Origin: Neoceratodus forsteri
Taxonomy: Eukaryota; Chordata; Ceratodontiformes; Ceratodontidae
Direction: 5' to 3'
DNA: 64,000 bases
NCBI GenBank assembly: GCA_016271365.2
Contig: CM057450.1
Coordinates: 1,802,346,967-1,802,410,966, forward strand
Shown here: positions 22,880 through 33,690 of the stretch, piece after piece
Layout: each line of letters opens with the position of its first letter
Position numbering within the stretch: position 1 is the stretch's first letter
Translations under genes and position numbers: made by a program
The notes under the pieces: generated by a model
Databases searched by the model: none
The model's input: only the letters and a program-made list of their open reading frames with translations
Told to the model about the DNA's origin: nothing

Positions 22880-24700
22880 AAAAAGGGGGATTAACAGACT
22901 GGGCAGTCGCCAAGGTCTAGGAAATGTCTCTGAATAAGAGAAATCTTTCTTGGAGAAAGAGATGACCCATACCGCAGCTGGATCGGACTCCTCCTACGGG
23001 TAGAAGAAGTCAGGCACTCTTTATCGTATTCTAGAGACAAGCGCCTCAGGGGGCTGAGGCGGAACCTGACCAGATCCAAAAGGGTGGTGTCGGTAATGTC
23101 GGCTAGACCCTGTGCTGTGATAAAACATTTTACCATTAGTCCGAGCCTAACAAGGCTTTCAGGTTATTTGCAAGGATTGCTTGATAAAAATGACGAAGAT
23201 GTCCTCCATTTGAGGGCCAGTAGGAGCCTGAGCGTCCCATACTGAAATCGTGACCGGACTAATAATCACAGATGGAGAGATGTTAACCACCTGTGCGAAG
23301 AAGCCACTGAAGGGCAATATTATAATGGGGCTATATACCCCTATCAAAAGAGGAAGAGCCTGAGTGTCTCCTGACCACTGAATTAGAATGTTCCACAAGG
23401 TGTAATTGTCTTGACGACTGAAAGAGTCTAGACGCAGAAGTGTATGGTCCACGGATGCAGTCTGAAATACTATAGTGGACCCCATCACTGAGGAACTACT
23501 GAAAAGATCTTCCATCACGGACTCTGATGATAGAGAGGGCATGCCCTTCAGTATATAAAATGAGTCATCCGCTGTATTACTGACCAGAAGAACAGGGAGA
23601 GACTCATCTAGATGCACTTCTACCCTAGAAGGACCCCAAAGGGAGGTCAGTGTAAGAGCCACTAGAGACTCCGCCACCCGGAAGGATGTCGAGGAGCTTG
23701 GCACCACGTAGGGAGAAGAGAAAGTGTTAAGCAGAATGAGAGATTCCGCTGGCAGAACAGTACAGAAGAGTTCCATCAGCGGAAACCGCTGGATGTCACA
23801 GGATCCCATGCAGACCGCCACTCACTAAGATGTGTGGAAAAAAATTATCCGCAGAACAGGACTTCATTCTACAGAAAACATCATACCACAAGTTCTGCGG
23901 AGAAGAAGTCTGCAGAAGGAAAATTTGTCACTAGTTCTGCCAGACAGCACCCACTAGCACCTCTGTGGCACCACATCATTCGTGGCACAGGAGGGCACAA
24001 AGCAGTGCCTATGCCAACCTGGGCGACACCCGACGGAACCTCAGCGGTTGCAGGCACCCCGGCACCCAAGCAGCAATGGCACCCGAGGGCACCCCCAACA
24101 CCCATCGCACCCAAGGTACCATGGCACCCATGACACCAGTGGAACCCATGGCAAGAATGGCACCTGAGGGGCACCAGTGGCACCATGGGTGCCCACGGAA
24201 CCTGGCTGCTCGGCACCACCCACGGCACAGCGAGAGACACCCGCGGCACCACCAGCAGCACCAGCAACCAACAGCAGCACCAACAGCACCTGCGGTGCCG
24301 CACAGAGTGACGGCACTGATCCACGGTGCCGACCATGGCACACAGCCACAGCGCCAACTACGGCACCAAGCCATGGCATCAAACCATGGCACCAACCCAG
24401 ACACCGACCCATGGCGCTGACCCAACACCCGCGATGCCGCCTACGGCACTGACGCAAAAACCAGTGGCCGCCATGGCGCCGGACCTGCGTCACCCATGGC
24501 ATCGGGCACAGAGCCAGGACAAACACCACCGTGGAAAATGTCAATGGAAAATCCTGAGAAGAAGGAAAAAGGTGGTGCCCGTACCGGCCCCTGCATGGAA
24601 AAGAGAGAGGGGGCACACATGAGGGGTCGACATGATGGCGAAGGCACCAAGAGGGCACCGCGCTCATCCTGATCCAATCATCCCGGCTCCAGTCCAACGG
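22880..24700 (-). pseudogene. DIRS gag-like sequence (remnant H) with GGCACC-rich linker
   Basis: A frame at 23,159-23,821 contains acidic and Ser-rich segments (VEVHLDESLPVLLVSNTADD, SLSSESVMEDLFSSSS) resembling the middle of Gag in A (LDESDPDMILSGSDVDDSVF, then IVEDLLSSLYSE). To its right, 23,990-24,660 is a low-complexity tract with about 15 copies of GGCACC, occupying the place of the Gag linker. Leftward, 22,891-23,136 is open but not recognisable. The assignment is moderate. Confidence 0.55.
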
Positions 24701-25257
24701 CTCAGAGGCCGTAAAATCAGGAACACAGGCCAGGAAAACTGGAAGAGGTCAAAACACCTGCTCCTCGAGAATGTGGCCGTTAGGAGTGTGGCCAAGGGGA
24801 ACCCGCCAAAGCCGGTTTAGGCCTATCACCCCTCCCGACGAACAATCCTCATGCAGACGTACCAGAGGGCAACCTCGGGTGCCACCGATTCTTCTTCCCC
24901 CAACGAGGAAGAAGAGCTCGAGGTTAAGCAGAGCCGGATACCCGGAACCACTAGATTCATGCTTCGGTGAACTGTCTCCCACCCCACCCCCGTTTATCAA
25001 GAGTGGCGGACCGGACACAGCCCCTCTGCCATAACAACTTTCAAACGAAATCTTCTTACTGTCACCGCTGCCGTCTAAGGGCGACTCCACTGAAGGCAGG
25101 TGAGGAATTTATTTTTCTTCTTCATGATTTTCTTTTCTTGTTAAGTAAAAATAAGAAAGTACTATTAAAATGTTAAATTAAACGCTAAAAGTTGCTGTCG
25201 TATGGACGAAAACTTTGACTCTGGCAGTCAAGCGACGTCGACATCCAAGCACACTCG

Positions 25258-25462
25258 ACGGCGGGAGAAAAGGAACTGAGGTGGTTGGAGGGTCGACACT
25301 GAGATAGCCTACACAGGTGCAAGCTAGTCTCGCAGTGCCGGGCATGCATGATCCTGTCTCGGCACTGACCCTTCTGAAAAATTTTAGCTCCCGCTTCGTC
25401 CTAGCGCCTCCAGCGCTATCCCACTAGCGTGAATGAGTGATGGAGACTTAGTCCAGGAATAT
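25258..25462. repeat. Right inverted terminal repeat of DIRS remnant H
   Basis: It aligns with the right ITRs of A and E (GGAACTGAGGTGGTTGGAGG at 25,273; GTGAATGAGTGATGGAGAC near 25,429) and ends GTCCAGGAATAT at 25,462. No matching left ITR was found nearby. Confidence 0.75.
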
Positions 25463-26589
25463 ACAGCAATTCAGCAGTTAAACAAAGCAGTTTTTTAACT
25501 TCAAACTTTGTTAATACTTAAACAGCTTAAGGCAGTTGAAACACTTCAAAATGCTAGTTTCCTACTCTAACAATTCAAAATGGCTGAAGTTCCCTACACT
25601 GACAATTCCAATTCAGCAGTGAGCACAAAGGCACATCACAGATTTAGTTTCAGAGGTTAGGTACAAATGTGTCAACTGTTAAATACCCTATAGCAAGTAT
25701 TACATAATCATATAATCAGTTTTTGAGCCAATCACAAAATATTCAAGGTGTTTCAAAATTGAAAAACAGTATTCTATATAGCCATATAAACAAGTGACGT
25801 GAATTAAAACAAAATCTAAACACACCTAGCATTACAGTACAAACAGTGTCCCAATGTATAATGCTTCAACAAGAAAAGCAAGGGTGAATATAGGTTCTGA
25901 AATAAAAATCTGGTGCTAATCCACAAATGTTCTATTTTTTACATGCCAGGACCCAATTTCCTGGGGATCCACATGGTTTAAAGAGAACATGATGATTTCA
26001 CCATCCATATGAAGCACTTCTTAGGGTCTGCAGCAGCAAAAACAGAAAAATACAGTTCATCAGCAAAGGACAGAGCAACATAGAATTTGACGGCAGATAA
26101 GGCCTGTTTGGCACACCTAGTCTGCCCATTTTTCCTTCCTGTTTCATATACCGTAGATCCTAAATGAACATGCTTACCCTCTCTTTCCTATCACTAGAGT
26201 TCCTTTATTAGCTGTACAGCATAGCTATATAGCCTAAAAGGACAAAGCAGGGTGGGTAAAAGACTTGATAACACAGTTGGTCACAAAAACACATAACTCT
26301 TAATCCAGAGCACAAAGCGGCATCCTTGATGGGCAGCTGTGTTTTCTGAGACTAGAAGTACATTCCATACTGTTACCACTCTCAGGTGAAACTAAATTTT
26401 ACAACCACTAGCCAGCAGGGCTAGTGACAGAAAAAATCATTAGCCCCATAGACATTTCCACTGGACCAGCTGGTGTGCTTATTCACATTACCTTCTGCAG
26501 AACAAGCTTACAGGGCTAGCTAAAGGTAAAGCTTACTAGTCCAATACAAAATTTACCAGCATTTGGCTAGTGGACAAGTGCCAATTCGA
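25463..26589. other. AT-rich spacer without recognised gene
   Basis: No open frame with family motifs is present. A short motif, CAATTCAGCAGT, occurs twice (25,468 and 25,609). Nothing else was recognised. Confidence 0.6.
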
Positions 26590-26940
26590 CTCCTGCCTGA
26601 GTGATCCTGGCATCCTTCTTGTACCTACCCGCCACCTTGCAATTGTGCCATCTGGTGTTCCTATTTTCGCTGATGTTAAAAGATCCACAAGGTCTACTTG
26701 TTTACATATTTGAGGTATCTGAAGGTCTCAATTATGTTCTCCTCTCCATTTTCTCATCTGTTACATGTTCAGGTTTACTAGATTCTCTTTTTATGGGATA
26801 CCCTTTTGCCCTTGGATCATGTTTGTATCCCTACTCTGCACTGCCTACAGCTGATTTACATCACTCCTGAGGTAAGGGCTCCAGTACCACACACAGTACT
26901 CCAGGTGCCGTAACAACAAGAATCTGTACAGCGGCAGAAT
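26590..26940 (-). pseudogene. CR1 LINE, 3' part (left half of a CR1 split by DIRS element C)
   Basis: On the minus strand this continues the CR1 RT C-terminal region. The codons just inside the junction correspond to the ILPLYRSLLRPDLEYGVQYW region of the CR1 copy at 57,130-57,190, followed by degenerate sequence to about 26,590. The other half lies at 32,587-33,690. Confidence 0.8.
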
Positions 26941-27140
26941 GAAAAAATTACTCACCTTAGTAATTATATTTCTTCTAATGGAGTCTTGCTGTATTCTGAC
27001 AATTGCAGTGAATCCCAACCTTTGAACTGCCCCGGAGAACTAAGGGTTAACTTTCCATGCAGGACATGGAACGCTGAGCCCGAGCTCGGTTGAAGTCTGC
27101 CTGGAGTGTTTTGAACTTAAACCGTCAGATTCTTCCGAAC
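26941..27140. repeat. Left inverted terminal repeat of element C, with terminal dyad
   Basis: The outer end carries AATTACTCACCTTAGTAATT at 26,946-26,965. From about 26,985 it is the inverse of 32,395-32,560 (shared AACTGCCCCGGAGAACTA and GGGTTAACTTTCCATGCAGG). Confidence 0.92.
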
Positions 27141-27409
27141 CCAACTAAACTAAAAATTCTATAAGGAAATTGTAAAAAATTCTACTAGCCAACTGGCTGA
27201 GAAAAGTTTTGGATTCCAAGGAAGACAAGTCATGAAACCCCAAAACAAAACCCAATGTACGAAAAATAACAAAAATAAATAAGCACCCAAACAAAAAGAG
27301 AGGAGGGCAAGCAAAAACACCCCTGGGTGCAACACTGCACCTGCCCACCCACTTCCCAAAAACAGGTTCTGAGAGGGGAGGAGGGAGGAGGAGGGAGGAG
27401 GTCAGAATA

Positions 27410-27495
27410 CAGCAAGACTCCATTAGAAGAAATATAATTACTAAGGTGAGTAATTTTTTCTTCAAACAACATGAAGTCTTGCTGTATTCTGACAA
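27410..27495. repeat. Internal complementary region (ICR) of element C
   Basis: The left half is the inverse of the left end and contains the dyad AATTACTAAGGTGAGTAATT at 27,436-27,455. The right half, from TTCAAACAACATGAAG at 27,461, is the inverse of the right end at 32,586. Confidence 0.92.
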
Positions 27496-27589
27496 TAGCA
27501 ACTACAAGCAGTACCTCCAAGGAGGAGGGACAGAACCTACTTTGGGAAGAGGCTCTGAAGTACTGCTGTGCCAAACCGAGCATCACTCC

Positions 27590-28620
27590 TAGCCTGGATA
27601 TCCAGAGAGTAATGCTTGGTAAAGGTATGGACTGTTTTCCAGGTGGCTGCTTGACAAATTTCTAAGAGAGGCATATCCCTGACCGCAGCCAGGGAAGCAG
27701 CTGTACCTCTTGTGGAATGAGCCCTCAGGCCTGAGGGTGGAGATTTTCCCAGTTTCTTATAGCAGAATTATATACAAGACACAATCCACCTGGCAATAGA
27801 TCTTTTGGTGGCAGGTTTGCCCTTTCCCACTTCTCCATAAGTGAGGAACAACTGGAGGCAGTCAAACCTGTGACCCTCGGTACGCTCCATGTAGTAACTA
27901 AGGGCTCTTTTGACATCTAAACTGTGTAGCCTCCTCTCTCCTGAGGAAGAATGATCAGCGAAGAAAACAGGGAGAGACACAGACTGGTTTAAATGGAAGA
28001 CTGAAACCACTTTGGGCAAGAACCTTCTATTGGTTCTAAGAACCACTTTATCCCTGTGAAAGGAGATAAAATCAGGTTCCACTGACAGGGCTTGCAATTC
28101 ACTGATACGCCTGGCAGAGGTAATGGCTACCAGGAACACAGTTTTCCAAGTCAAGTACTTAAGCTCTGCTGAAGACATAGGCTCAAAGGGGTTGCATAAG
28201 TTGAGCAATGCAAACATTCAAATCCCAGGCAGGGGCAGAGCCTCTAAAAGGGGGACTGGTGTGAAGCAATTCTTTAAAAAATTTACAGAACACAGGATGG
28301 GAACATAGTGAGGAAAGCTTCCCCACAGACAAAAACGCAGAAACAGCTGACAGGTGTACCTTGAGAGTAGCTGGTCTGAGGCCTAGGCCATTAACATGGA
28401 CCATATAATCCAGAACCGTAGGCAAGTCGGCAGTGTCCGAAGAAATATGCTTCTTAGAACACCAAATGCTGAATCTTTTCCATTTGGAGTTGTGTTTCTG
28501 GTGGAGGGCTTTCGAGAAGGCTTGAGGACATCCAGAACCCCTTGGGAAAGATGCAGATCTGCAAACTAACTCTTCAAGAGCCATGCTTTGAGATTGAAAG
28601 ACTGAAGATTGGGGTACCAA
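27590..28620 (-). pseudogene. DIRS tyrosine recombinase (element C)
   Basis: The N-terminal domain lies at 28,183-28,620 (KWKRFSIWCSKKHISSDTAD; LKVHLSAVSAFLSV). The catalytic domain at 27,768-28,217 contains FLVAITSARRISELQALSVE (first Arg) and KRALSYYMERTEGHR. Beyond a frameshift near 27,766, the minus strand reads LRAHSTRGTAASLAAVRDM (His-x-x-Arg) and TWKTVHTFTKHYSLDIQA (Trp/His and Tyr). All catalytic positions are therefore conserved. Only two frame breaks were noticed (about 28,190 and 27,766). Confidence 0.92.
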
Positions 28621-30425
28621 ATCCTCCCTGAGAGGATGTTAACAGGTTGTAATTCCTGGGAAGAGATAGGGGAAGATGGACTGCTAGAGACAGTAACAGG
28701 GGTACCAGGGCTGTCTGACCCAATCTGGAGCAATCAGAATCACCTTGCATGGTTGAGACCTTATTTTACCAAACCTTTGAACAGGAGAGGGAAGGGAGGA
28801 AAGGCATACGAAACTTCCCTCCCAATTGAGGATCAGGCGTCCAGAGGAGGAGTCCAGGACTGGAGGTCTGCAACAAAAGAGAGGAGTTGGTGATTGTCTG
28901 GGGCTGCAAAGAGATCTATTTCTGGAGTGCCCCACCATGAAAAAATCACCTTCAAAACCTGGGGGTCCAGGGACCATTCGTGATGGCCCTGAGAAATCCT
29001 GCTCAGTGTACCTGCTAGCACATTGTCCTTGCCTGGAAGGTGAACTGCTACAAGAGAGGTTTGCATGGAATAAGCCAGGGACCACAACTTCATGGCTTCT
29101 GTGCACAAGGCCATGGACAGAGTGCCTCCCTACTTGTTGATGTACCACATGGTGGAGGTGGTGGTGTTGTCTGTTCTGACTTGAACCACCTTTTTCTGAA
29201 CTGACTGTGAGAACGCTTTTAGAGCCAGAAAAACTGCCCTGAGCTCTAGAAGACTGATGTGGAGAAGGGATTCTTGGGGGAACCACAGGCCCTGGGAAGT
29301 GAGGGACCCCAGGTGGGCTCCCCAGCCCAGGAGAGAAGCATCTGTGGTAAGGACCACTGAACAAGGTTGACCAACAAAGGAACACCTTGCCTTAAATTGT
29401 CCTGATCCTGCCACCACTGGAGGGCTTGGATCAAGGTCAGAGTCACTGGAATCAGTTTGGTAAGGGAGTCCTTTCTCTGAGACCAGAAAGCTCTTGGGTG
29501 GAACTGAATATCCCTCATCTGGAATCTTGCCCCTTGGACCACTGCTGTTGAAGCTGCCATGTGGCCCAAGAGCTGGAGGAAATGCCTTGCTGGTCGAGAT
29601 ACCTGAAGGAAGAAGCTAGTTCCATAAGAGCCCTTGCCCTTTCTAGAGGAAGAAAGGCTCTTGCTCCGAGTGTGTCCAGTTCTGCCCCTATGAAGGTAAG
29701 AAGCTGGACTGGTTCGAGAACTGACTTGGGAAGGTTGAGAAGAAATCCTAGAGAGTGAGCACTTGCTGGGTCACTTGCAGGTGAGACTTGACTTGGTCTG
29801 GAGACTGACCCACTATTAGCCAATCATCCAGATATGGAAAAATCGAAATCTTTTGCCTTCTTAGAAAGGCAACTACTACTGCCAGGTACTTTGTGAAAAC
29901 CCTTAGGGCTGAGGTTAGGCCAAAGGGCATTGCTCTGAACTGATAATGGCCTGAGGGCAACTCGAACCTGAGGTACTTTCTGTGGGAGCACCTGATGGGA
30001 ATGTGACAGTAGGCATTTTTGAGGTCCAGGGAGGCTAGCCAGTCCTCTGGCCTTAGAGAGGGAAGGATTATTCCCAGAGTTATCATCTTGAACTTTGGTT
30101 TTAAAAGATGTTTGTTTAGATATCTTAGGTCTAGGATGGGTCGCCACTCCTGTTTTTCGGGGTCAGGAAGTACTTTGAGTACAGTCCTTTGCCCGGTGTG
30201 GGTAGTACTCTCTATAGCTCTTAAACTGGAGAGAAGAAACCTCTGCCTGTAGGGCAAGGGTTTCCGAGAGATTTGCAGGTGGAAAAAATCTGGCTCTCAT
30301 CTTTGGAAATTTTTTGAAGCTGAGAACCAGTCCCTGGCTTACTACTTCCAAGACCCACTTGTCTGATGTAATAGACATCCAGTCCTGGACAAAGTAAGCC
30401 AGCCTGCCCACTACTGGAATAGGAG
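28621..30425 (-). pseudogene. DIRS reverse transcriptase-RNase H (element C)
   Basis: The RT opens with GRLAYFVQDWMSITSDKWVL (30,340-30,411). A 169-codon frame at 29,748-30,257 carries WRPILDLRYLNKHLL, SLDLKNAYCHIPIRCSHRKY, QFRAMPFGLTSALRVFTKYL and FPYLDDWLIVG, so the YxDD site is intact in frame. Thumb and connection follow (FIGAELDTLGARAFLPLERA, 29,515-29,823). RNase H lies at 29,130-29,417 (SVVLTTDASLLGWGAHLG, LLELRAVFLALKAF, VRTDNTTTSTMWYINK) and the GKDNVLAGTLSR box near 29,020. The tail has EIDLFAAPDNHQLLSF (28,833-29,114). Confidence 0.94.
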
Positions 30426-32000
30426 AGTCGACCCGGGCAGGCCCATTAGGGTGTCTGCCTGGCAGGGGCTATAGGCAGAGAAGTGGATGCAGCCCTGCTC
30501 ATCCCCCTTCTGCCTTTCCCTCTGAAGAACCCCTCTGAGAAAAGGAAGAAGAGGCCTGTGTGGTAAAGGGCCTTGAAAAGGCCCCTCCTGCCCTAGACTG
30601 CTGCCTTTGAGGAGTTGCCTGCCTTTCCTTGGCCTGAGCACTCCTGTAAGTGGTCCTGTACTCATCCATTTTCTTCTTGTAATTCTCTGTCTGCTCCCCA
30701 AACAGAGAATTACCCACCACGAGAAATCCATGGCCTTAGCCTGGGTATCCTGTGACAGGCTAGTACATCTGAGCCAAACCATCCTCCGAAGAGCCACAGA
30801 TGTAGCCATGACTCTTGATGACACATCTTTGGAGTTCACAGCAGCATGAAACTGAACCTTAGATGCCTCAATCCCATCTGCAGCCACCGCTCCAGCTCCT
30901 TGGCTAGCTGGGGAAGCCTGTTAAGCCAGTGCCAGTACAGTGTCCCACCTGAACTTCTGGTACCTGGCTGTATAGGCCATGTAATTCGCCTGCCTGAGTC
31001 CCAAAGAAGATGCCATGTACTGTTTCTTTGCCATGGCATCAATCTTCCTGGAGTCCTTGTCAGGGGGGGTGTGAAGCCAAGGGAATATTTGCCTTGTCAC
31101 AGGCAGCAGCCTGCACTACCCCAACATGGCTGTATTGTTGATATAAGAACTCCATGTCTGAGCCTGAAAGTGTATACCTCTTGTCCATTCTTCTATCCAC
31201 AGGAGGTATAGTGTTAGGAGACTAAGATTTTTAGTGTCTGTTTCCTAAAAGATTTATGGAGGGGAATAGACAGTCTCCAGGACTCTGGGATATCCATCAT
31301 CTCTACATAGTCAGGCTCCTCTTGGTCTTCCACAGCCTCCTCCATAGGAAGCTGGAGGGTTTCAGCCACCTTTCTGTAAAACAAAGTGAGAAGGGGACTC
31401 AGAAAGCCTAGGAGGGAAAAACCTTAAGGTCTGTCTGGGGAGATGTCCGGTTCCACAGGCACATCCAGACCTTCACTTATATCATAATCCTCCAATTCCC
31501 TTCCTCTTCAAATTCCGGTTCATAAAATCTTCAAGGTATACTCTTGAACCCGGGAACCATCGAACGAACACCTGCCAGAAGGAGCAGGATCGGTCGGAAC
31601 AGACGGAGCGATTCCACAATCTGAATTGCCCTGGCTATCTCTTGCCGGTTGGAACATGAGCCTCTGGATCCGAACCAGTCGATTTATCTTTGCTTTTTTT
31701 TTGTCAGAACCGATCCCTCGGAATCTGCTCTCCTTTGCCAAGAAGTATCGCCCTGGTCAGAGGGCACTCCTTCTGGTTCGGTCGAAACTGAACCGGGCTG
31801 GCCATCCAGGTCAGCGGACTTCTCGCCTCCTTTCCTCAGTCTACCTAATCTCTTCTCAAGGGTAGATTTGGGAAAGTTTTACATATTGGCAGTCTGAATC
31901 GAGGTGGTCAAACCCAGACAATAAACACAGGTGGAGTGGGGATCGGCCTTAGCAAAGATCTCCCCACACTCACTGCAGTGTTGAAACTCAGTGGGACCAG
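30426..32000 (-). pseudogene. DIRS gag (element C)
   Basis: The N-terminal Cys/His cluster lies at about 31,920-31,985 (CSECGEIFAKADPHSTCVYC), matching B and F. A linker with repeated GAACCG/CGGTTC follows (31,560-31,800), then an acidic segment (31,260-31,480) and the core (YTLSGSDMEFLYQQYSHVGV near 31,150-31,190). The C-terminal part at 30,411-30,887 holds MAADGIEASKVQFHAAVNSK and SLFGEQTENYKKKMDEYR, then a Ser/Gln/Gly-rich tail up to the RT start. Several frameshifts are present. Confidence 0.82.
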
Positions 32001-32394
32001 TTTTTTCTTGGGTTTCTCAGACACGACCAACCTAAACAAACTTACCCTTTTTTCGGCAACTGCCAGGCAAGACTCCCTTATCGGTTCCTAACCGTGTCAC
32101 GGCTATTGGAAAAAAACAGTTAAAAAGAAGTTTTTTTTAGAACTAATAAGAACCGGTAACCACACACTAAGTATGCCAACAAAATTCACAATCAAATGGC
32201 CGGTTCAGCTGAACCGACCGCACTTTTACAAGTTCCACACAGAAAAACAAAACAATTCCTATCTCGTACTCACGGCACCACAGACAGAGACTGAACCGAC
32301 TATTCGGATACTTTTTTCAGTTTAAAACCAATGAAAACTGAAAACTTTAACAGACTTTCAAACCAAGCTGAAGGAGAAATCTCCGGAGCGACCG

Positions 32395-32586
32395 TTCAGT
32401 GAGGTGGAGTAAAGAATCTGACGGTTTAAGCTTAAAACACTCCAGACAGAGACTTCAACCGAGCTCGAGCTCAAGCTCAGCGTTCCATGCCCTGCATGGA
32501 AAGTTAACCCGTAGTTCTCCGGGGCAGTTCAAAGGTTGAGAATCACTGCAATTGTCAAAATACAGCAAGACTTCATGTTGTTTGAA
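32395..32586. repeat. Right inverted terminal repeat of element C
   Basis: This is the inverse of 26,985-27,140. It ends CATGTTGTTTGAA at 32,586; CR1 sequence resumes at 32,587. Confidence 0.92.
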
Positions 32587-33690
32587 TACCTCTTTCCTTC
32601 TGCTGGTGAAATCCCTCAAAATGCAACCCAGCATCCTGTTAGCCTTTGCTGCCGGCTTTTTGAACTGCACTGAAGGTTTCATGTTGTTTGTGATTGCTAT
32701 CCTAAGAACCTTCTCCTCCTCCAAGACTGCAACTCTCACCACCCCAAGTATGTACTCGGCTCTGGGGCTCTTCCAACCTATGTGCATTACCATACATTTT
32801 TTAATTTTTTTTGCATTGTATCCCAACTGCCAGATTCAGACCACCTCTCTGACCTCGCCAGGTCCTCTTAGTTGGTCTTCCTCTGTGACCACCATCCCAT
32901 AGAGCTTGGTGTTGTCTGCGAATGGGCAAATGTGTTTTCTTTTGGCGCTGTCCCAAGTGTAGTTAATGAACACACAGAATGAAACTGGACCAAGCACGGA
33001 CTCAGACTCCTGTGGAACCCCCACTTTCAAGTACCCTCATCCCCAATTGTAACCCCGCACCACCACTCATCAAACCACTGCCCCCCCCAGCCAGTCTGTC
33101 AACCCCTGGTCAATTTCTCACCTTTCCCAATGTCTTCCAGCTGTCTGATCAACCTTTACGAGGGGATGGAGTCAAGGTCCTTATTGAAATCCAGATGCAG
33201 TGCATCTGTACCTCACCATACACTATTTTAAGATGCTGTTTTGCACAAGTAATAAATTCCAATAATCAACTTGCTTGGTACCAATGGATTTTTCAAGCAA
33301 ATGTTCCTTGGTGTCATTGGTTTCTGTGAAACAGTATATCTACTGCTTGGCTGCTGTCTACAGCCCTAGTGATCCAATAGAAGCTGATCAAATTTGTTTG
33401 GCAAGACCTACCTATCATAAACCCATACTGCCTGTCATCCTGTAGTCCATTTGCCTCAAGTAACTCGACCAATCTTTCCTTGAGAATTGCTTCCATCAGC
33501 TTGCCAACAGTTGATGTCAAGCTGACTGGTCTAGTTCCTCATCTCGTCCCTTGGCTCGCTCTTTTACAGGGGTACCACATCAGCTTTCCCCTCCCTAGCA
33601 CAGCACCACCCTATCTCAAGTGCAGTTGAACAGACCAGCCAAGGCGATTTGAATTATCCAGCTTCCCAGCACCCTCGGTGTATGAAACTG
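32587..33690 (-). pseudogene. CR1 LINE, RT region (right half of a CR1 split by element C)
   Basis: From right to left on the minus strand: RPVSLTSTVGKLMEAILKER (33,450-33,540), QYGFMIGRSCQTNLISFYW with VDSSQAVDIL (33,330-33,420), a degraded core around GVPQESESVLGPVSF and FADNTKLYG (32,870-33,020), then PRAEYILGVVRVAVLEEEK and AKANRMLGCILRDFTSRRKE up to the junction. FADD has become FADN, so the catalytic site is lost. The 5' end is truncated near 33,690. Confidence 0.88.

Larger units (their letters stand above)
19893..25462 (-). mobile_element. Outer DIRS remnant G/H, split by a LINE
   Basis: A right ITR at 25,258-25,462 is followed leftward by gag-like sequence (22,880-24,700). An L2-like LINE (20,466-22,805) comes next, then another gag-like piece (19,893-20,160) cut by element F. 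Treating the two gag pieces as one element is an inference from order and strand. No RT or YR is in view. Confidence 0.5.
26941..32586 (-). mobile_element. Complete DIRS-type YR retrotransposon C, inserted in CR1
   Basis: The 5.65-kb element has inverted ITRs (26,941-27,140 and 32,395-32,586), an ICR at 27,410-27,495 and minus-strand gag, RT-RNase H and YR. The flanking CR1 halves rejoin to the length of the CR1 copy at 57,125-57,146 with no base gained or lost, so the insertion made neither duplication nor deletion. That is typical of tyrosine-recombinase integration. C is the least decayed DIRS here, with longer frames than A, B, D or E. Confidence 0.95.

Noticed and set aside
23881..24697. 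Long frames on both strands in the GGCACC tract
   Set aside because: They are low-complexity translations of a short repeat; no domain is present in either strand's product.
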